Part shown: one piece after another, positions 16,942 to 25,651 of the stretch
Layout of the letters: each line of letters opens with the position of its first letter
Position numbering within the stretch: position 1 is the stretch's first letter
DNA from: Plasticicumulans lactativorans
GTDB taxonomy: Bacteria > Pseudomonadota > Gammaproteobacteria > Competibacterales > Competibacteraceae
Assembly: GCF_004341245.1 (NCBI RefSeq)
Contig: NZ_SLWY01000002.1
Span: forward strand, 62,001-126,000
DNA length: 64,000 bases
Direction of reading: 5' to 3'
The notes under the pieces: model-generated
Database searches by the model: none
What the model was told of the DNA's origin: nothing
Seen by the model: only the letters and a program-made list of their open reading frames with translations
Made by a program: the position numbers and the translations under genes

Positions 16942-17148
16942 ATGACCACGACGAACGGTTTCGCCTTCCCCCACACCCCTGTGCATGCCACCACCGCCGA
17001 CGGCCCCGCCGCGCTGCTGCGGCTGTGGGCGCAGCGCTGGCGCCTGCGTCGCGCGCTGGCGACGCTCGACGCGCACATGCTCGACGACATCGGCTGGCAG
17101 CCGTACGAGGCCGCCGCCGAAGCGCGCAAGCCGTTCTGGCGCGCCTGA
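16942..17148 (+). CDS. Small DUF1127 (YjiS-like) protein
   Basis: 68 residues. The C-terminal half carries the DUF1127 core: W-x-RWRLRRALATLDAHMLDDIG, with Arg-rich helix and the conserved L-x-D-IG end. Such proteins are short, basic, and in some species bind RNA or influence phosphate and stress responses. It is divergently transcribed from the LysR gene, which suggests regulation by it. The ATG has GGAGAT 8-10 nt upstream. Confidence 0.8.
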   Translation: MTTTNGFAFPHTPVHATTADGPAALLRLWAQRWRLRRALATLDAHMLDDIGWQPYEAAAEARKPFWRA

Positions 17149-17179
17149 ACCACCCGCTGCGCTGGCGACGGCGGGGACG

Positions 17180-17716
17180 ATGGCCGACAATCGCGCCCCC
17201 GTCCCCGCCGTCGCTGCCATGTCCACTCCCGTCCTCAGCTGCGCCGACGTCGGCTTCGGCGCCATCGAAGCCGTGTTCGCGCCGTTCGGGCTGCGCATCG
17301 AGCGCGTGCCCGACGCCGCGCCGATCCCCGGGAGCTGGTTCGGCGACCCCGAGGCGGGGCTGATCGGCGACCGCCTGCTGCTGCGCGGTGACACGCCGGT
17401 GCACTCGGCGCTGCACGAGGGCTGCCACTGGATCTGCATGGACGCGCCACGCCGCGCCGTGCTGCACACCGACGCCGGCGGCGACTACGACGAGGAGAAC
17501 GGCGTCTGCTACCTGCAGTTGCTGCTCGCCGCGCGCGTGCCCGGCTTCGGCCGCGCGCGCGCCTGCGCCGACATGGACGCCTGGGGCTACAGCTTCCGGC
17601 TGGGCTCGGCGCAGGCCTGGTTCGAGCGCGACGCCGACGATGCACGCGCCTGGCTGCGGCGCCACGGCGTGCTCGACGCCGCCGGGCAGCCCAGCGGGCG
17701 GGTGCGCGAGGGCTGA
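17180..17716 (+). CDS. Conserved hypothetical protein with an HExxH motif
   Basis: 178 residues from the ATG at 17180 (GGGGA just upstream); an ATG at 17219 would shorten it by 13. I do not know a characterised member. It contains HEGCH, an HExxH zinc-peptidase-type motif, within SALHEGCHWICMD near residues 75-88, and an acidic GGDYDEENGVCYLQLLLA stretch about 15 residues later that could supply a third ligand. No signal peptide or membrane segment. It begins 31 bp after the DUF1127 gene and ends 7 bp before the convergent hydrolase gene. Confidence 0.75.
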   Translation: MADNRAPVPAVAAMSTPVLSCADVGFGAIEAVFAPFGLRIERVPDAAPIPGSWFGDPEAGLIGDRLLLRGDTPVHSALHEGCHWICMDAPRRAVLHTDAGGDYDEENGVCYLQLLLAARVPGFGRARACADMDAWGYSFRLGSAQAWFERDADDARAWLRRHGVLDAAGQPSGRVREG

Positions 17717-17723
17717 GCGCGCG

Positions 17724-18620
17724 TCAGTGGCCGCCCAGGCCGAGCCGGCGGGCGAGGTCGTGGAACCAGCCGCCCGCCGCCGCGTGCAGCGCGACCGGCT
17801 GCAGCGGCTCGGGCTCGCGGCCGTCGATGGTCGCGAGCAGCAGGCGGCGGAAATCCTCCGGGCGTTCGAGCTGCGGCGCATGGCCGACGCCGGTCCACAG
17901 CACCGACACCACGTGTGGCAGCGCTTCGATGGTGGCGGCCAGGCTCGCCGGCGGCACCAGCGGATCGCGCTCACCGATGAGCACCACGGCGCGCCCGGGG
18001 TAGGCCGGCAGGCGCGGCAGCGCGTTCCACTCGGCGAGCGCCATCAGGTAGCCGCTGACCGCGCGCGGGTCGGTGGCGAGCGCATCCTCGGTGATGCGGG
18101 CGAACTGCAGCGGTTCGCCGATGCCGGGGGCGACGTGTGGCAGCACGTGCGACAGCACCCAGCGGTGCTGCGCGAGATCGGGCAGCCAGTGCGCGATGCG
18201 CTCGGTGCCGAGCAGGTGGACGAGCATGCCGTCACGGGTCTGGGCGAGGCCGTCGGCCGGACCGGGCGTCACCAGCAGCAGGCTGGCGACGCGTTCGGGG
18301 TGGTCGAGGGCGAAGGCGAGTGCGACCGAGCCGCCGAGCGAGTGGCCCACCAGGTGGAAGCGCGGCAGCTCCAGCGCCGTGGCGAAGGCTTCGAGATCGC
18401 GCACCAGTTGCGCCATCTCGTAGCCCTCGCCGGGCTGCTGCGAGCGTCCGCAGCCGCGCAGGTCGGGCGCGTACAGGCAGAGCCCAGGCGGCGGCGTGTC
18501 GAGCAGGTCCTGCCACCAGCGGGACGAGGCGAAGTTGCCATGCACCAGCACGACGGCTTGCGGGCCGTCACCGGCCTGTTCGTAGTGGGCCTCGAATCCG
18601 GGCAGGGCGATACGCGGCAT
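17724..18620 (-). CDS. α/β-hydrolase
   Basis: 298 residues from the ATG at 18620. Classic fold motifs: oxyanion loop VLVHGNFASSRWW, nucleophile elbow GHSLGGS near residue 94, a late acid in GERDPLVPP and the catalytic His in GVGHAPQLERPEDF. Likely a cytoplasmic esterase or C-C hydrolase; the substrate is not indicated. Nothing nearby suggests a pathway. Confidence 0.87.
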   Translation of the reverse strand: MPRIALPGFEAHYEQAGDGPQAVVLVHGNFASSRWWQDLLDTPPPGLCLYAPDLRGCGRSQQPGEGYEMAQLVRDLEAFATALELPRFHLVGHSLGGSVALAFALDHPERVASLLLVTPGPADGLAQTRDGMLVHLLGTERIAHWLPDLAQHRWVLSHVLPHVAPGIGEPLQFARITEDALATDPRAVSGYLMALAEWNALPRLPAYPGRAVVLIGERDPLVPPASLAATIEALPHVVSVLWTGVGHAPQLERPEDFRRLLLATIDGREPEPLQPVALHAAAGGWFHDLARRLGLGGH

Positions 18621-18732
18621 GATGGGCGGCACCGGGCGGCAACGGGCCCGCCAGTGTGGTGGCGGTGACCGCCGAACACAAATGCCGCTGCGGCACGGGG
18701 GGCCGTTCGTGTCACCTGCGCCGCCGGCGCAC

Positions 18733-18767
18733 AAAAGAAAGCGCCGCCACCCTCGCGGGTGCGGCGC
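18733..18767 (-). terminator. Rho-independent terminator of the PEP-CTERM-like gene
   Basis: On the minus strand an 11-bp stem (GCGCCGC with ACCC pairing GGGT with GCGGCGC, one bulged base) with a 4-nt loop is followed by TTTCTTTT. It lies about 90 bp after the stop of the gene at 18855-19613. Confidence 0.8.
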
Positions 18768-18854
18768 AGCGATCCCCACCTTCTCGACCTTGTCGTATGG
18801 CTTGTTCTCGAACCGTTCCGGGCCTCCTGCCAGGAGCGCTGCGAGGGTGGAGGT

Positions 18855-19613
18855 TCAGCAGCGACGACGGCGCAGCAGCGCCGGCACGCCGAGGGCGAAC
18901 AGGGCCAGTGCCGGCGGGGCGTCGACGCTGGTCAGCGGCGGGTCGACCCGCAGCACGTCGGCGGCACCGGTGGTGGTCCACTGCACCCACAGCTTTTCGT
19001 CGATGAAGCCGTCGAACAGCGACAGCGGCACCGCCGCTTCGTACGCCCAGTGCTTGTGACCCTGGGGGCCTTCGCCCATGCCGGTGAAGGACGACGAGAT
19101 CGCGAGCTCGGCCTGGCCGATCAGCAGGCCGCGGGCGATCGTGGTCACGGTGTCAGCGTGCCCGGGGGCCAGGCCATGGTTCCAGTTGAACACCGCGTAC
19201 ACCCCGCCCTGCTTGAAGCCGTTGCGGGTGGCGGTGCTGATCGCGAACTCGAAGCTGTCGTCGTAGTCGGGGCCGGTGAAGTTGATCGCGAGATCGCCAC
19301 GCGCGTACTTCTTGGCGGTGGTGTTCTGCACGGTCGCCGGGTCGTGGCCGGTCACCAGCGCGATGTACAGCGTGCCGGTGTCGATCTTCAGGTACATCGC
19401 CTCGACGTCGTTGCCCTGGCCGCCGATGTTGTTGGGGCCCGTGGTGAAGTCGTCGACCACGTAGTGGATGCCGGCGTCGGGCACCCAGTCGCTCGCCAGG
19501 CCGTTGCGGTGCAGGCCCCAGTCCGCCAGGTTGCCGTCGATGGTGATCGCCGCAGCGCCCTGGGCGAGGCCGAGCCCACAGGCCAGGGCGAGGATGTTGA
19601 GGGAGCTGCGCAT
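18855..19613 (-). CDS. Secreted protein with a PEP-CTERM-like C-terminal sorting tail
   Basis: 252 residues. A Sec signal ends near residue 22 (LGLAQGAAA). The middle (ITIDGNLADWG, then a β-rich region with FTGPDYDDSFEFAI) resembles the carbohydrate-binding DOMON/CBM9-like fold found in some secreted proteins, a tentative reading. The tail DAPPALALFALGVPALLRRRRC has the three parts of a PEP-CTERM signal: a Pro-rich motif, a hydrophobic helix and an Arg cluster, though the usual P-E-P reads A-P-P. PEP-CTERM proteins are processed by exosortase and linked to extracellular polysaccharide. It stands alone, with its own σ54-like promoter and terminator. GC content is somewhat lower than neighbours. 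Confidence 0.7.
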   Translation of the reverse strand: MRSSLNILALACGLGLAQGAAAITIDGNLADWGLHRNGLASDWVPDAGIHYVVDDFTTGPNNIGGQGNDVEAMYLKIDTGTLYIALVTGHDPATVQNTTAKKYARGDLAINFTGPDYDDSFEFAISTATRNGFKQGGVYAVFNWNHGLAPGHADTVTTIARGLLIGQAELAISSSFTGMGEGPQGHKHWAYEAAVPLSLFDGFIDEKLWVQWTTTGAADVLRVDPPLTSVDAPPALALFALGVPALLRRRRC

Positions 19614-19951
19614 GGTCGTTCAGCCTTGTCGGATCGTCGGCGGCCGGGTGCCGCTGTTTGCGGTTTCCTTAAAGCCATTAGCGTGCCATGTTTTTTAAGT
19701 TTTTGAATTAAAAAGAAATGTATGTGCGTTCCGGATGCCGGGAGCGATTCGATTGCTGCGGCGCGAGCCAGGCTGTAAAAAACCGCGCGACGTCCGCCGC
19801 AATTGTCACGGGCGGCGGGCGCGGCGTTTCGGCACTGTCAGCCGGCGTGTCGCGGTAGCGGTCACACGGCGTCAACTTCAATGGAATCAACGGTCTGTCG
19901 ATGTCGCGGCAGTGTAAAGCCGGCTGACGCACGGGCCCTGGGAGGCAGTAC
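19614..19951. other. 338-bp AT-rich intergenic region
   Basis: This gap separates the leftward PEP-CTERM-like gene from the rightward FAH gene. It has a run of A/T-rich sequence at about 19688-19722, unusual for this genome, just upstream of the σ54-like element. The part near the FAH gene shows GGGAGG 8 nt before its ATG; no clear σ70 pair was found there. Confidence 0.5.
19674..19688 (-). promoter_or_regulatory. σ54-type promoter for the PEP-CTERM-like gene
   Basis: Minus-strand TGGCACGCTAATGGC has a perfect -24 element (TGGCACG) and GG-N10-GC spacing; the -12 box reads TGGC instead of TTGC. It is 61 bp from the start codon, predicting a transcript start near 19662. RpoN control of PEP-CTERM genes together with the PrsK/PrsR two-component system is known in Zoogloea. 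Confidence 0.6.
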
Positions 19952-20614
19952 ATGGACTATCGGCATCGCTTCGTGGACGGCAGCACCATCGACTGGCCGC
20001 TCGGCAAGGTGGTCTGCATCGGCCGCAACTACCTCGACCACATCCGCGAGCTCGGCAACGCGGTACCCGAGGCGCCGCTGCTGTTCATCAAGCCGGCGAC
20101 TGCGGTGGTCGGGCTCGACGCGCCGCTGCGCCTGCCCGCGGGGCTCGGCGAGTGCCACCACGAACTCGAGCTCGCGGTGTTGATCGGTGCGCGCCTGAGC
20201 GGCGCCGATGCCGCGCAGGCGCGCGCCGCGGTGGCCGGCTACGGGCTGGCGCTCGACCTGACGCTGCGCGACGTGCAGGCGAAGCTGAAGGCGGCGGGGC
20301 AGCCGTGGGAGCGCGCCAAGGCCTTCGACGGCGCCTGCCCGCTGTCGCCGTTCGTGCCGCCGACGGCGCTCGCCGATCCCGAGGCCACCGAGATCGAGCT
20401 GCGCATCAACGGCGAGCGCCGCCAGCACGGCAGCACCGCGCAGATGATGCACCCGGTGTTCGCGCTGATCGCCCACATGTCCGGCGTGTTCACGCTGCTG
20501 CCGGGCGACGTGGTGCTCACCGGCACGCCGGCCGGGGTCGGCCCGCTCGCCAGCGGCGATGCCCTCGAACTGCGCCTCGCCGGGCGCTTCACGTTCACCG
20601 CCAGCGTCGCCTGA
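19952..20614 (+). CDS. Fumarylacetoacetate hydrolase family protein (YcgM-like)
   Basis: 220 residues, the short single-domain FAH form. Visible motifs: GKVVCIGRNYLDH near residue 15, LLFIKPATAVVG, the metal-binding glutamates in HHELELAVLIG, Asp in LALDLTLRDVQ, KAFDGACPLSPF and LLPGDVVLTGTPAGVGP. These enzymes hydrolyse C-C bonds in acylpyruvates, such as fumarylpyruvate or acetylpyruvate, in aromatic-ring breakdown. It starts a run with the patatin and VOC genes, which may be one operon. Confidence 0.88.
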   Translation: MDYRHRFVDGSTIDWPLGKVVCIGRNYLDHIRELGNAVPEAPLLFIKPATAVVGLDAPLRLPAGLGECHHELELAVLIGARLSGADAAQARAAVAGYGLALDLTLRDVQAKLKAAGQPWERAKAFDGACPLSPFVPPTALADPEATEIELRINGERRQHGSTAQMMHPVFALIAHMSGVFTLLPGDVVLTGTPAGVGPLASGDALELRLAGRFTFTASVA

Positions 20615-20632
20615 GCGCGGGGAGGGACGCTC

Positions 20633-21580
20633 ATGGACGCCATCCCCCGCATTGCGATCGCCTGCCAGGGCGGCGGCAGCCACACCGCCTTCACCGCCGG
20701 CGTGCTGCAGCGCGTGCTCGCGAGCGACGCGCACATCGTCGGCTTGTCCGGCACCTCGGGTGGCGCGATCTGCGCGCTGATCGCGTGGTTCGGGCTGCTG
20801 CTCGGCCAGCGTGCCGAAGGCGCGCGCCGGCTCGACGCCTTCTGGGAGTCGAACGCCGCGGCGAGCCTGCCCGACTGGCTGCTGAACGAGTGGATCATCG
20901 GCACCTCGCGCCTGCGCGGGCGCGTCGCGCTGCCCGAGCTGTCGCCCTACGAGGTGCCGGACTGGGCGCAGCAGCAGTTGCGCGAGCGCATCGCCGCGCA
21001 GGTCGACTTCGCGGCGATCCCCGGCCTGCTCGGGCCAGCGTCGCCGCGCCTCTACGTCGGTGCGGTCGACGTGCTGAGCGGTGCCTTCACGGTGTTCCGC
21101 GACGCCGCGGTCAGCGCCGACGCGGTGCTCGCCTCGGCGGCGATCCCCGACTTCTTCCGCGCCGTGGCGATCGGCGAGGGCGCCGCCCGGCGCTACTTCT
21201 GGGACGGGCTGTTCTCGCAGAACCCGCCGGTGCGCGAACTCACCGAGACGCGTCCCGACGAGCTCTGGGTGGTGCAGATCAACCCGAGCACGCGCGCCGC
21301 GGTGCCGCACGCACCCGAGGACATCGCCGACCGCCGCAATGAGCTCGCCGGCAACCTGTCGCTGGAGCAGGAGCTCCACTTCATCGACAAGATCAACGCA
21401 CTGCTCGCCGACGGCTGCTTCCCCGACGGCCGCTACAAGCCGATCGCGGTGCGCCGCATCCGCCTGCAGCGCGAACTCGACTACGCCTCCAAGCTCGATC
21501 GCGATCCGGGCTTCATCCGCGGGCTGATCGAGGAGGGGCGGCGCACAGCCGATGCCTTCCTCGCCGCGCGGTGCGGCTGA
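20633..21580 (+). CDS. Patatin-like phospholipase
   Basis: 315 residues without a signal peptide. The patatin catalytic layout is complete: Gly-rich oxyanion loop CQGGGSHTAFTAGVLQ near residues 10-25, nucleophile Ser in GLSGTSGGAICAL near residue 41, and the Asp of the dyad in the FWDGLFSQNPPV segment near residue 197. Probably a cytoplasmic lipid acyl hydrolase; the lipid substrate is unknown. GGGAGGG precedes the ATG, 18 bp after the FAH gene. Confidence 0.87.
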   Translation: MDAIPRIAIACQGGGSHTAFTAGVLQRVLASDAHIVGLSGTSGGAICALIAWFGLLLGQRAEGARRLDAFWESNAAASLPDWLLNEWIIGTSRLRGRVALPELSPYEVPDWAQQQLRERIAAQVDFAAIPGLLGPASPRLYVGAVDVLSGAFTVFRDAAVSADAVLASAAIPDFFRAVAIGEGAARRYFWDGLFSQNPPVRELTETRPDELWVVQINPSTRAAVPHAPEDIADRRNELAGNLSLEQELHFIDKINALLADGCFPDGRYKPIAVRRIRLQRELDYASKLDRDPGFIRGLIEEGRRTADAFLAARCG

Positions 21581-21584
21581 GGCG

Positions 21585-21965
21585 ATGGCCGGGACGCCCT
21601 TCGTTTCCCACGTCGAGTGGTGCGTGACCGACCTGGCGCGCGCGACGGCGCTGCTCGAAGGGCTGTTCGGCTGGCGCTTCGCGCCCTACGGCACGCGCTA
21701 CCGGCTGTACACGCCCGCCGCCGGCGGCACCTGCGTCGGCCTGCTGCAGGTCGCGGCGGTGCAGCCGGCGGCGACGACGCTGGTGCACGTGTGCGTCGAC
21801 GACCTCGACGCCGCGCTGGCGCGCGCACTCGCACTCGGCGCGCGTCCCCACGTGGCGCCGACGGCGGTGCCGGGGCACGGCCGCTACGCCCAGGTGCTCG
21901 ACGCCGACGGCAACGTGATCGGCCTGTTCGAGGCCACGCCCGCGGCGGCGGCGCTCAGATCTTGA
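21585..21965 (+). CDS. VOC (glyoxalase/bleomycin-resistance fold) protein
   Basis: 126 residues, a single glyoxalase-like module: FVSHVEWCVTDLARATALLEGLFGWRF, a middle GGTCVGLLQV strand and the C-terminal VLDADGNVIGLFEA with the usual metal-site Glu. The first metal ligand is His in SHVEW. Substrate unknown. It begins 4 bp after the patatin stop and its last 11 bp overlap the 3' end of the convergent anti-sigma gene. Confidence 0.83.
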   Translation: MAGTPFVSHVEWCVTDLARATALLEGLFGWRFAPYGTRYRLYTPAAGGTCVGLLQVAAVQPAATTLVHVCVDDLDAALARALALGARPHVAPTAVPGHGRYAQVLDADGNVIGLFEATPAAAALRS

Positions 21966-22668
21966 TCGGCAGCCACGAGCCGGCGTACTGCGGCGCCACG
22001 CTCGGCTGCTCCGGCATGCCGTTCCTGACCGGCTCGACGGTGACCAGCAGCTCGCCCTTGAGCATCGGGCGCAGCTCGCGCGCGACCTTGAGCATGCGCT
22101 CGTCGCCGCGCCACGGCAGCTTGCCGAGCGGGTAGACGCGCTCCGAGCCGGTGGGGCGGATCCACAGCAGGCAGCTGGCGGTCTCCGGCATGTCCATCGG
22201 CTGGATGCTCTTGACGTAGAGCTTGTCCATCTCCGGCGCGGCGCTGACCACCCACATCGGCGTGCGGTCCTTCATGCTGCTGACCATCACCACGTAGCCG
22301 GGGATCTCGGTCTGCTGGCCGAGCAGCAGCGCCAGCGCGAACACCCCGGCGAGCAGGCTGGTGGCGAGCGCCCAGCCGCGCCAGAAGGCGAGGCGCTCGA
22401 ACCAGCCCGGCGCCGGCGCGGCCGCGGCCGGCGCCAGCGTCGGCCACAGCCGCTGTGCCAGGCGCGGCCAGAGCTCCGGCGGCGGGTCCTGCGCCGGGGC
22501 GGCACCGAGCAGTTCGGGCAGGCGTCGCTGCCAGTCCAGCACGCGCCGGCGCAGGTCGGGGCGGCCGGGCAGCAGGCCCTCGAAGCGCCGCCGCGCGCCG
22601 CCGTTCAGGGTGCCGAGCGCGTACTGCGCGGCGAGCAGGTCGCAGAGCGCGGGATCGCGGTAGTTCAT
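21955..22668 (-). CDS. Anti-sigma factor (RskA-like, single-pass membrane protein)
   Basis: 237 residues. An N-terminal cytoplasmic helical domain (CDLLAAQYALGTLNGGARRRFE) has the anti-sigma look. One membrane helix, WALATSLLAGVFALALLLG, sits near residues 98-116. The periplasmic domain contains PMWVVSAAPEMDKLYVKSI and resembles RskA/anti-sigma-K C-terminal domains. The ATG overlaps the sigma-factor stop by 4 bp, confirming that the pair is co-translated. Release is probably by regulated proteolysis, as in other ECF pairs. Confidence 0.87.
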   Translation of the reverse strand: MNYRDPALCDLLAAQYALGTLNGGARRRFEGLLPGRPDLRRRVLDWQRRLPELLGAAPAQDPPPELWPRLAQRLWPTLAPAAAAPAPGWFERLAFWRGWALATSLLAGVFALALLLGQQTEIPGYVVMVSSMKDRTPMWVVSAAPEMDKLYVKSIQPMDMPETASCLLWIRPTGSERVYPLGKLPWRGDERMLKVARELRPMLKGELLVTVEPVRNGMPEQPSVAPQYAGSWLPIKI

Positions 22669-23231
22669 GCCCCCTCCAGGCAGGTCTTCAGGCGCATCAG
22701 CCCGCGCCGCAGCCAGGACTTGACGGTGCCGAGCGGGGTCTGCAGCCGCAGCGCCAGCTCCTCGTGGGTGAGGCCGCCGAACCACGCCAGCAGCATCGCC
22801 CGGCGCTGCTGCCCCTGCAGCTCGTCGAGGCAGCGGTGCAGCGCCTGCTCGCCGAGCGCGCGTTCGGTGGCGTCCTGCGGGCCCTCGGCGTCGTCGGCGA
22901 GCCACGGCAGCGTGTCGATGTCGGTGGCGGCGGCGGCGAGCCGCTGCGGGCTGCGGCGCAGCGTGTCGATCGCCTGGTGGCGCGCGATCGCGGCCATCCA
23001 GGTCAGCGCGGTGGCGAGGTCGGCGCGGTAGTCGCCCGCCCGCTGCCAGATCTTCACGTAGGTCTCCTGCAGCACGTCGGCCGCGAGGTCGCGGTCAGGA
23101 ACGATACGCAGCACGACGCCGAACAGTTGCGCCGCCGACAGCCGGTAGAGGCGTTCGAAGGCGGCGCGGTCGGCGAGCGCGCAGCGCGCGAGCAGGGTTT
23201 CGAGCGGGTCGACGGGGGCTTGCAGGGGCAT
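22665..23231 (-). CDS. ECF RNA polymerase sigma factor (SigK-like)
   Basis: 188 residues. Region 2: FERLYRLSAAQLFGVVLRI, DLAADVLQETYVKIWQRAGDY, then ALTWMAAIARHQAIDTLRR. Region 4: LDELQGQQRRAMLLAWFGGL and LGTVKSWLRRGLMRLKTCL. It is followed immediately by its membrane anti-sigma factor. No target promoter motif could be assigned. Confidence 0.9.
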   Translation of the reverse strand: MPLQAPVDPLETLLARCALADRAAFERLYRLSAAQLFGVVLRIVPDRDLAADVLQETYVKIWQRAGDYRADLATALTWMAAIARHQAIDTLRRSPQRLAAAATDIDTLPWLADDAEGPQDATERALGEQALHRCLDELQGQQRRAMLLAWFGGLTHEELALRLQTPLGTVKSWLRRGLMRLKTCLEGA

Positions 23232-23244
23232 GGTCGCGTCCGCC

Positions 23245-23679
23245 TCAGGCGCCGTGCGCGAGCCGGCGCAGCCGCGCCAGGTAGCGCGCCTCGTCGGGCT
23301 CGCGGCCGCTGCGCTGCGCCTCCCACAGCGCCTCGCCGAGGACCTCCATCATCGCGTGCTCGGCGGCGTGCGCCTCGCCGAAGCGTCGGCACAGCGCGGC
23401 GTAGACGTCGAGGATGCCGGCGGGGCGGTTGGTGCGCACCTGCTCCTGCAGGCCGAGGTGCATGCCGAGGTGCAGGAAGGGGTTGGTGGCGCCCATCTCG
23501 GGCGTGTACTCGGCGTCGAGCGCGCGCTCGGGGTCGGCGACCAGCGCGTGGTACTCGGGGTGCTCGCGCAGCACGGCGACGATGTCGGCCTCGAGGGTCT
23601 CCAGCGCTTCGCCGGCGCGGGCCTTGCGCCAGGCTTCGCAGTAGTAGCGGCGCAGCGCATTGCGGTCGGTTCCGAACAT
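23245..23679 (-). CDS. DUF1841 family protein
   Basis: 144 residues, matching the family's usual length. Recognisable core: F-x-TDRNALRRYYCEAWRKAR at the N terminus, then EHPEYHALV and NPFLHLGMHLGLQEQV near residues 65-82. Function is unknown in the family, which is common in beta- and gammaproteobacteria and often lies beside nth or rnf genes, as here (abutting nth). Confidence 0.83.
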   Translation of the reverse strand: MFGTDRNALRRYYCEAWRKARAGEALETLEADIVAVLREHPEYHALVADPERALDAEYTPEMGATNPFLHLGMHLGLQEQVRTNRPAGILDVYAALCRRFGEAHAAEHAMMEVLGEALWEAQRSGREPDEARYLARLRRLAHGA

Positions 23680-24318
23680 TCACTCGCTCCCGGTCTTGTC
23701 GCGGTAGTCGCAGAGGTCGGCCACCGGGCACTCGCCGCAGCGCGGGCGGCGCGCGGTGCACACGTAGCGGCCGTGCAGGATCAGCCAGTGGTGCGCGTCC
23801 TGGCGGAACTCGCGCGGCACCACCCGCATGAGCTTCGCCTCGACCGCGTCGACGTCCTTGCCGGGGGCGAGCCCGGTGCGGTTGGCGACGCGGAAGATGT
23901 GCGTGTCGACGGCGATGGTCGGCTCGCCGAAGGCGGTGTTGAGCACCACGTTCGCGGTCTTGCGGCCGACCCCCGGCAGCGCCTCGAGCGCGGCGCGGGT
24001 GCGCGGCACCTCGCCGCCGTGGCGTTCGAGCAGCAGCGCGCAGGTGCGCAGGATGTTGGCCGCCTTGGCGTTGTACAGGCCGATGGTCCTGATGTGCGCC
24101 TTCAGCCCGTCCTCGCCGAGCGCGAGGATCGCCGCCGGGGTGCGCGCGACCGCGAACAGGCGCGCAGTGGCCTGGTTGACGCTGCGGTCGGTGGCCTGCG
24201 CCGACAGGATCACCGCGACCAGCAACTCGAACGGCGAGGCGTAGACGAGTTCGGTGGTCGGCTGCGGGTTCGCCGCGCGCAGCCGGGTGAAGAACGCGCG
24301 CCGGGCGGCGGCGTTCAT
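23680..24318 (-). CDS. nth: Endonuclease III (DNA glycosylase/AP lyase)
   Basis: 212 residues, same as E. coli Nth. The helix-hairpin-helix [14 protein letters not shown] contains the catalytic Lys, and the catalytic Asp is in [11 protein letters not shown]. The C-terminal 4Fe-4S ligands follow C-x6-C-x2-C-x5-C ([17 protein letters not shown]). It removes oxidised pyrimidines in base-excision repair. Its ATG overlaps the rnfE stop by 4 bp, the same rnf-nth arrangement as in E. coli. Confidence 0.96.
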   Translation of the reverse strand: MNAAARRAFFTRLRAANPQPTTELVYASPFELLVAVILSAQATDRSVNQATARLFAVARTPAAILALGEDGLKAHIRTIGLYNAKAANILRTCALLLERHGGEVPRTRAALEALPGVGRKTANVVLNTAFGEPTIAVDTHIFRVANRTGLAPGKDVDAVEAKLMRVVPREFRQDAHHWLILHGRYVCTARRPRCGECPVADLCDYRDKTGSE

Positions 24319-25016
24319 GTCGGCACGTGCCCGTCGGCGACCGTGGCGGCCGTGGCCGGTGCCGGCCGCGGGCGCGCCCGTGCGCGGGCATCGATGGCGT
24401 TCTTCGCGGCGATCAGCAGGCCGAGCATGATGAACGCCCCCGGCGGCAGGATCGCCAGCAGCAGGCCGCGGTCGCCGGGCAGCAGGTGCAGTGTCAGCCC
24501 ACGCGCGCCTTCACCGAACAGGATTTCGGCCTGCGCGAGCAGCGTGCCCTGGCCGAGCAGCTCGCGCAGCGCCCCCAGCGTCACCAGCACCAGAGCGAAG
24601 CCGAGGCCGACGGCGAGCCCGTCGAGCGCGGCGCGCGCCGGTGCCTGGCGCGAGGCGAAGGCCTCGGCACGGCCGAGCACGCAGCAGTTGGTGACGATCA
24701 GCGGGATGAAGATGCCGAGCACCCGGTGCAGCTCCGGCAGCAGCGCGTGCATGCCGAGTTCGACCGCGGTCACCGCCGAGGCGATCACCGTCACGAACAC
24801 CGGGATGCGCACCTCCGGGTTCACCCAGCGGCGGATCAGCGACACCGTGGTGTTGGTGATGAGCAGCACCAGCGTCGTGGCCAGGCCGAGGCCGAGGCCG
24901 TTGACCAGCGAGTTCGAGGTCGCCAGCAGCGGGCACAGGCCGAGCAGCGCGACCAGCCCGGTGTTGTTGTGCCAGAGGCCGTTGCGCAGGATCTCGGCGG
25001 CGGACGGGGTGCTCAT
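24315..25016 (-). CDS. rnfE: Rnf complex subunit RnfE
   Basis: 233 residues, an integral membrane protein with about six helices ([21 protein letters not shown] near the N terminus, [18 protein letters not shown] in the middle). The conserved CPLLA and TNCC cysteines match the RnfA/E family, whose paired subunits hold a membrane 2Fe-2S cluster. The C terminus is a short Arg/Ala/Pro-rich tail. It overlaps rnfG and nth by 4 bp each. Confidence 0.94.
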   Translation of the reverse strand: MSTPSAAEILRNGLWHNNTGLVALLGLCPLLATSNSLVNGLGLGLATTLVLLITNTTVSLIRRWVNPEVRIPVFVTVIASAVTAVELGMHALLPELHRVLGIFIPLIVTNCCVLGRAEAFASRQAPARAALDGLAVGLGFALVLVTLGALRELLGQGTLLAQAEILFGEGARGLTLHLLPGDRGLLLAILPPGAFIMLGLLIAAKNAIDARARARPRPAPATAATVADGHVPT

Positions 25017-25648
25017 GGTCGGGTCTCCGTGGCGGGCGCGAACAGTGCCTCGCGGTGGCCGGCGTAGTAGTCGAGGAAGCCCTGCACCGCCTTGACCACC
25101 GCGCGCGGGGTGATGGTCGCACCGGTGAACTGGTCGAAGTCGCCGCCGTCCTTGCGCACCTTCCAGCGCGCGCGCGGCGGGTCGTCGAGCGAGCGGCCGT
25201 CGAAGCCGTGGATCCACGGCGAGCGCTCGACCTCGATGGCATCGCCGAGGCCCGGCGTCTCCTTGTGCGCGAGCACCCGCACCCCGGCCAGCCGGCCGTC
25301 GGCCCACACCCCCACCAGCAGCTGGATCGGGCCGGAATAGCCGTCGGGCGCGGTCACCGTCGCCAGCACCGCCACCGGCGCGCCGCCCTTGCGCGCACGG
25401 TACACGGTGAGCGGCGGCGCGCCGGGCGGGGCGAGCCGTAGCACGTCCTCGGCCGGGTGGTTGTCGTAGCGCGCCGCCGGCACCAGCGCGTTGAGGCTCG
25501 CTTCGAGTGCCGCGCGGCGCGCCGCGGCGATGGTGTCGCGGGTGGCGAACCAGGTCGCCGCCACCAGCGCCACGCTCGCCAGTGCGAAGCCGCCGAGGAT
25601 CAGCGCGTTCATCCCCATGCTGCGCAGCAGCGCGTGCGCCGGGCGCAT
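25013..25648 (-). CDS. rnfG: Rnf complex subunit RnfG (covalent FMN)
   Basis: 211 residues. One N-terminal membrane anchor ([20 protein letters not shown]) and a periplasmic FMN_bind domain. The flavinylation motif reads [12 protein letters not shown] near residues 176-187, where the second Thr is the predicted FMN-phosphate attachment site. It passes electrons within the Rnf ferredoxin:NAD oxidoreductase/ion pump. It begins 3 bp after rnfD. Confidence 0.94.
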   Translation of the reverse strand: MRPAHALLRSMGMNALILGGFALASVALVAATWFATRDTIAAARRAALEASLNALVPAARYDNHPAEDVLRLAPPGAPPLTVYRARKGGAPVAVLATVTAPDGYSGPIQLLVGVWADGRLAGVRVLAHKETPGLGDAIEVERSPWIHGFDGRSLDDPPRARWKVRKDGGDFDQFTGATITPRAVVKAVQGFLDYYAGHREALFAPATETRP

Positions 25649-25651
25649 CGT

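Noticed and set aside
16821-17153. N-terminal extension of the LysR protein to 17153
   Set aside because: It would cover the divergent DUF1127 gene and add residues with no LysR match; the MTRRLPPLHALRAFE start is standard.
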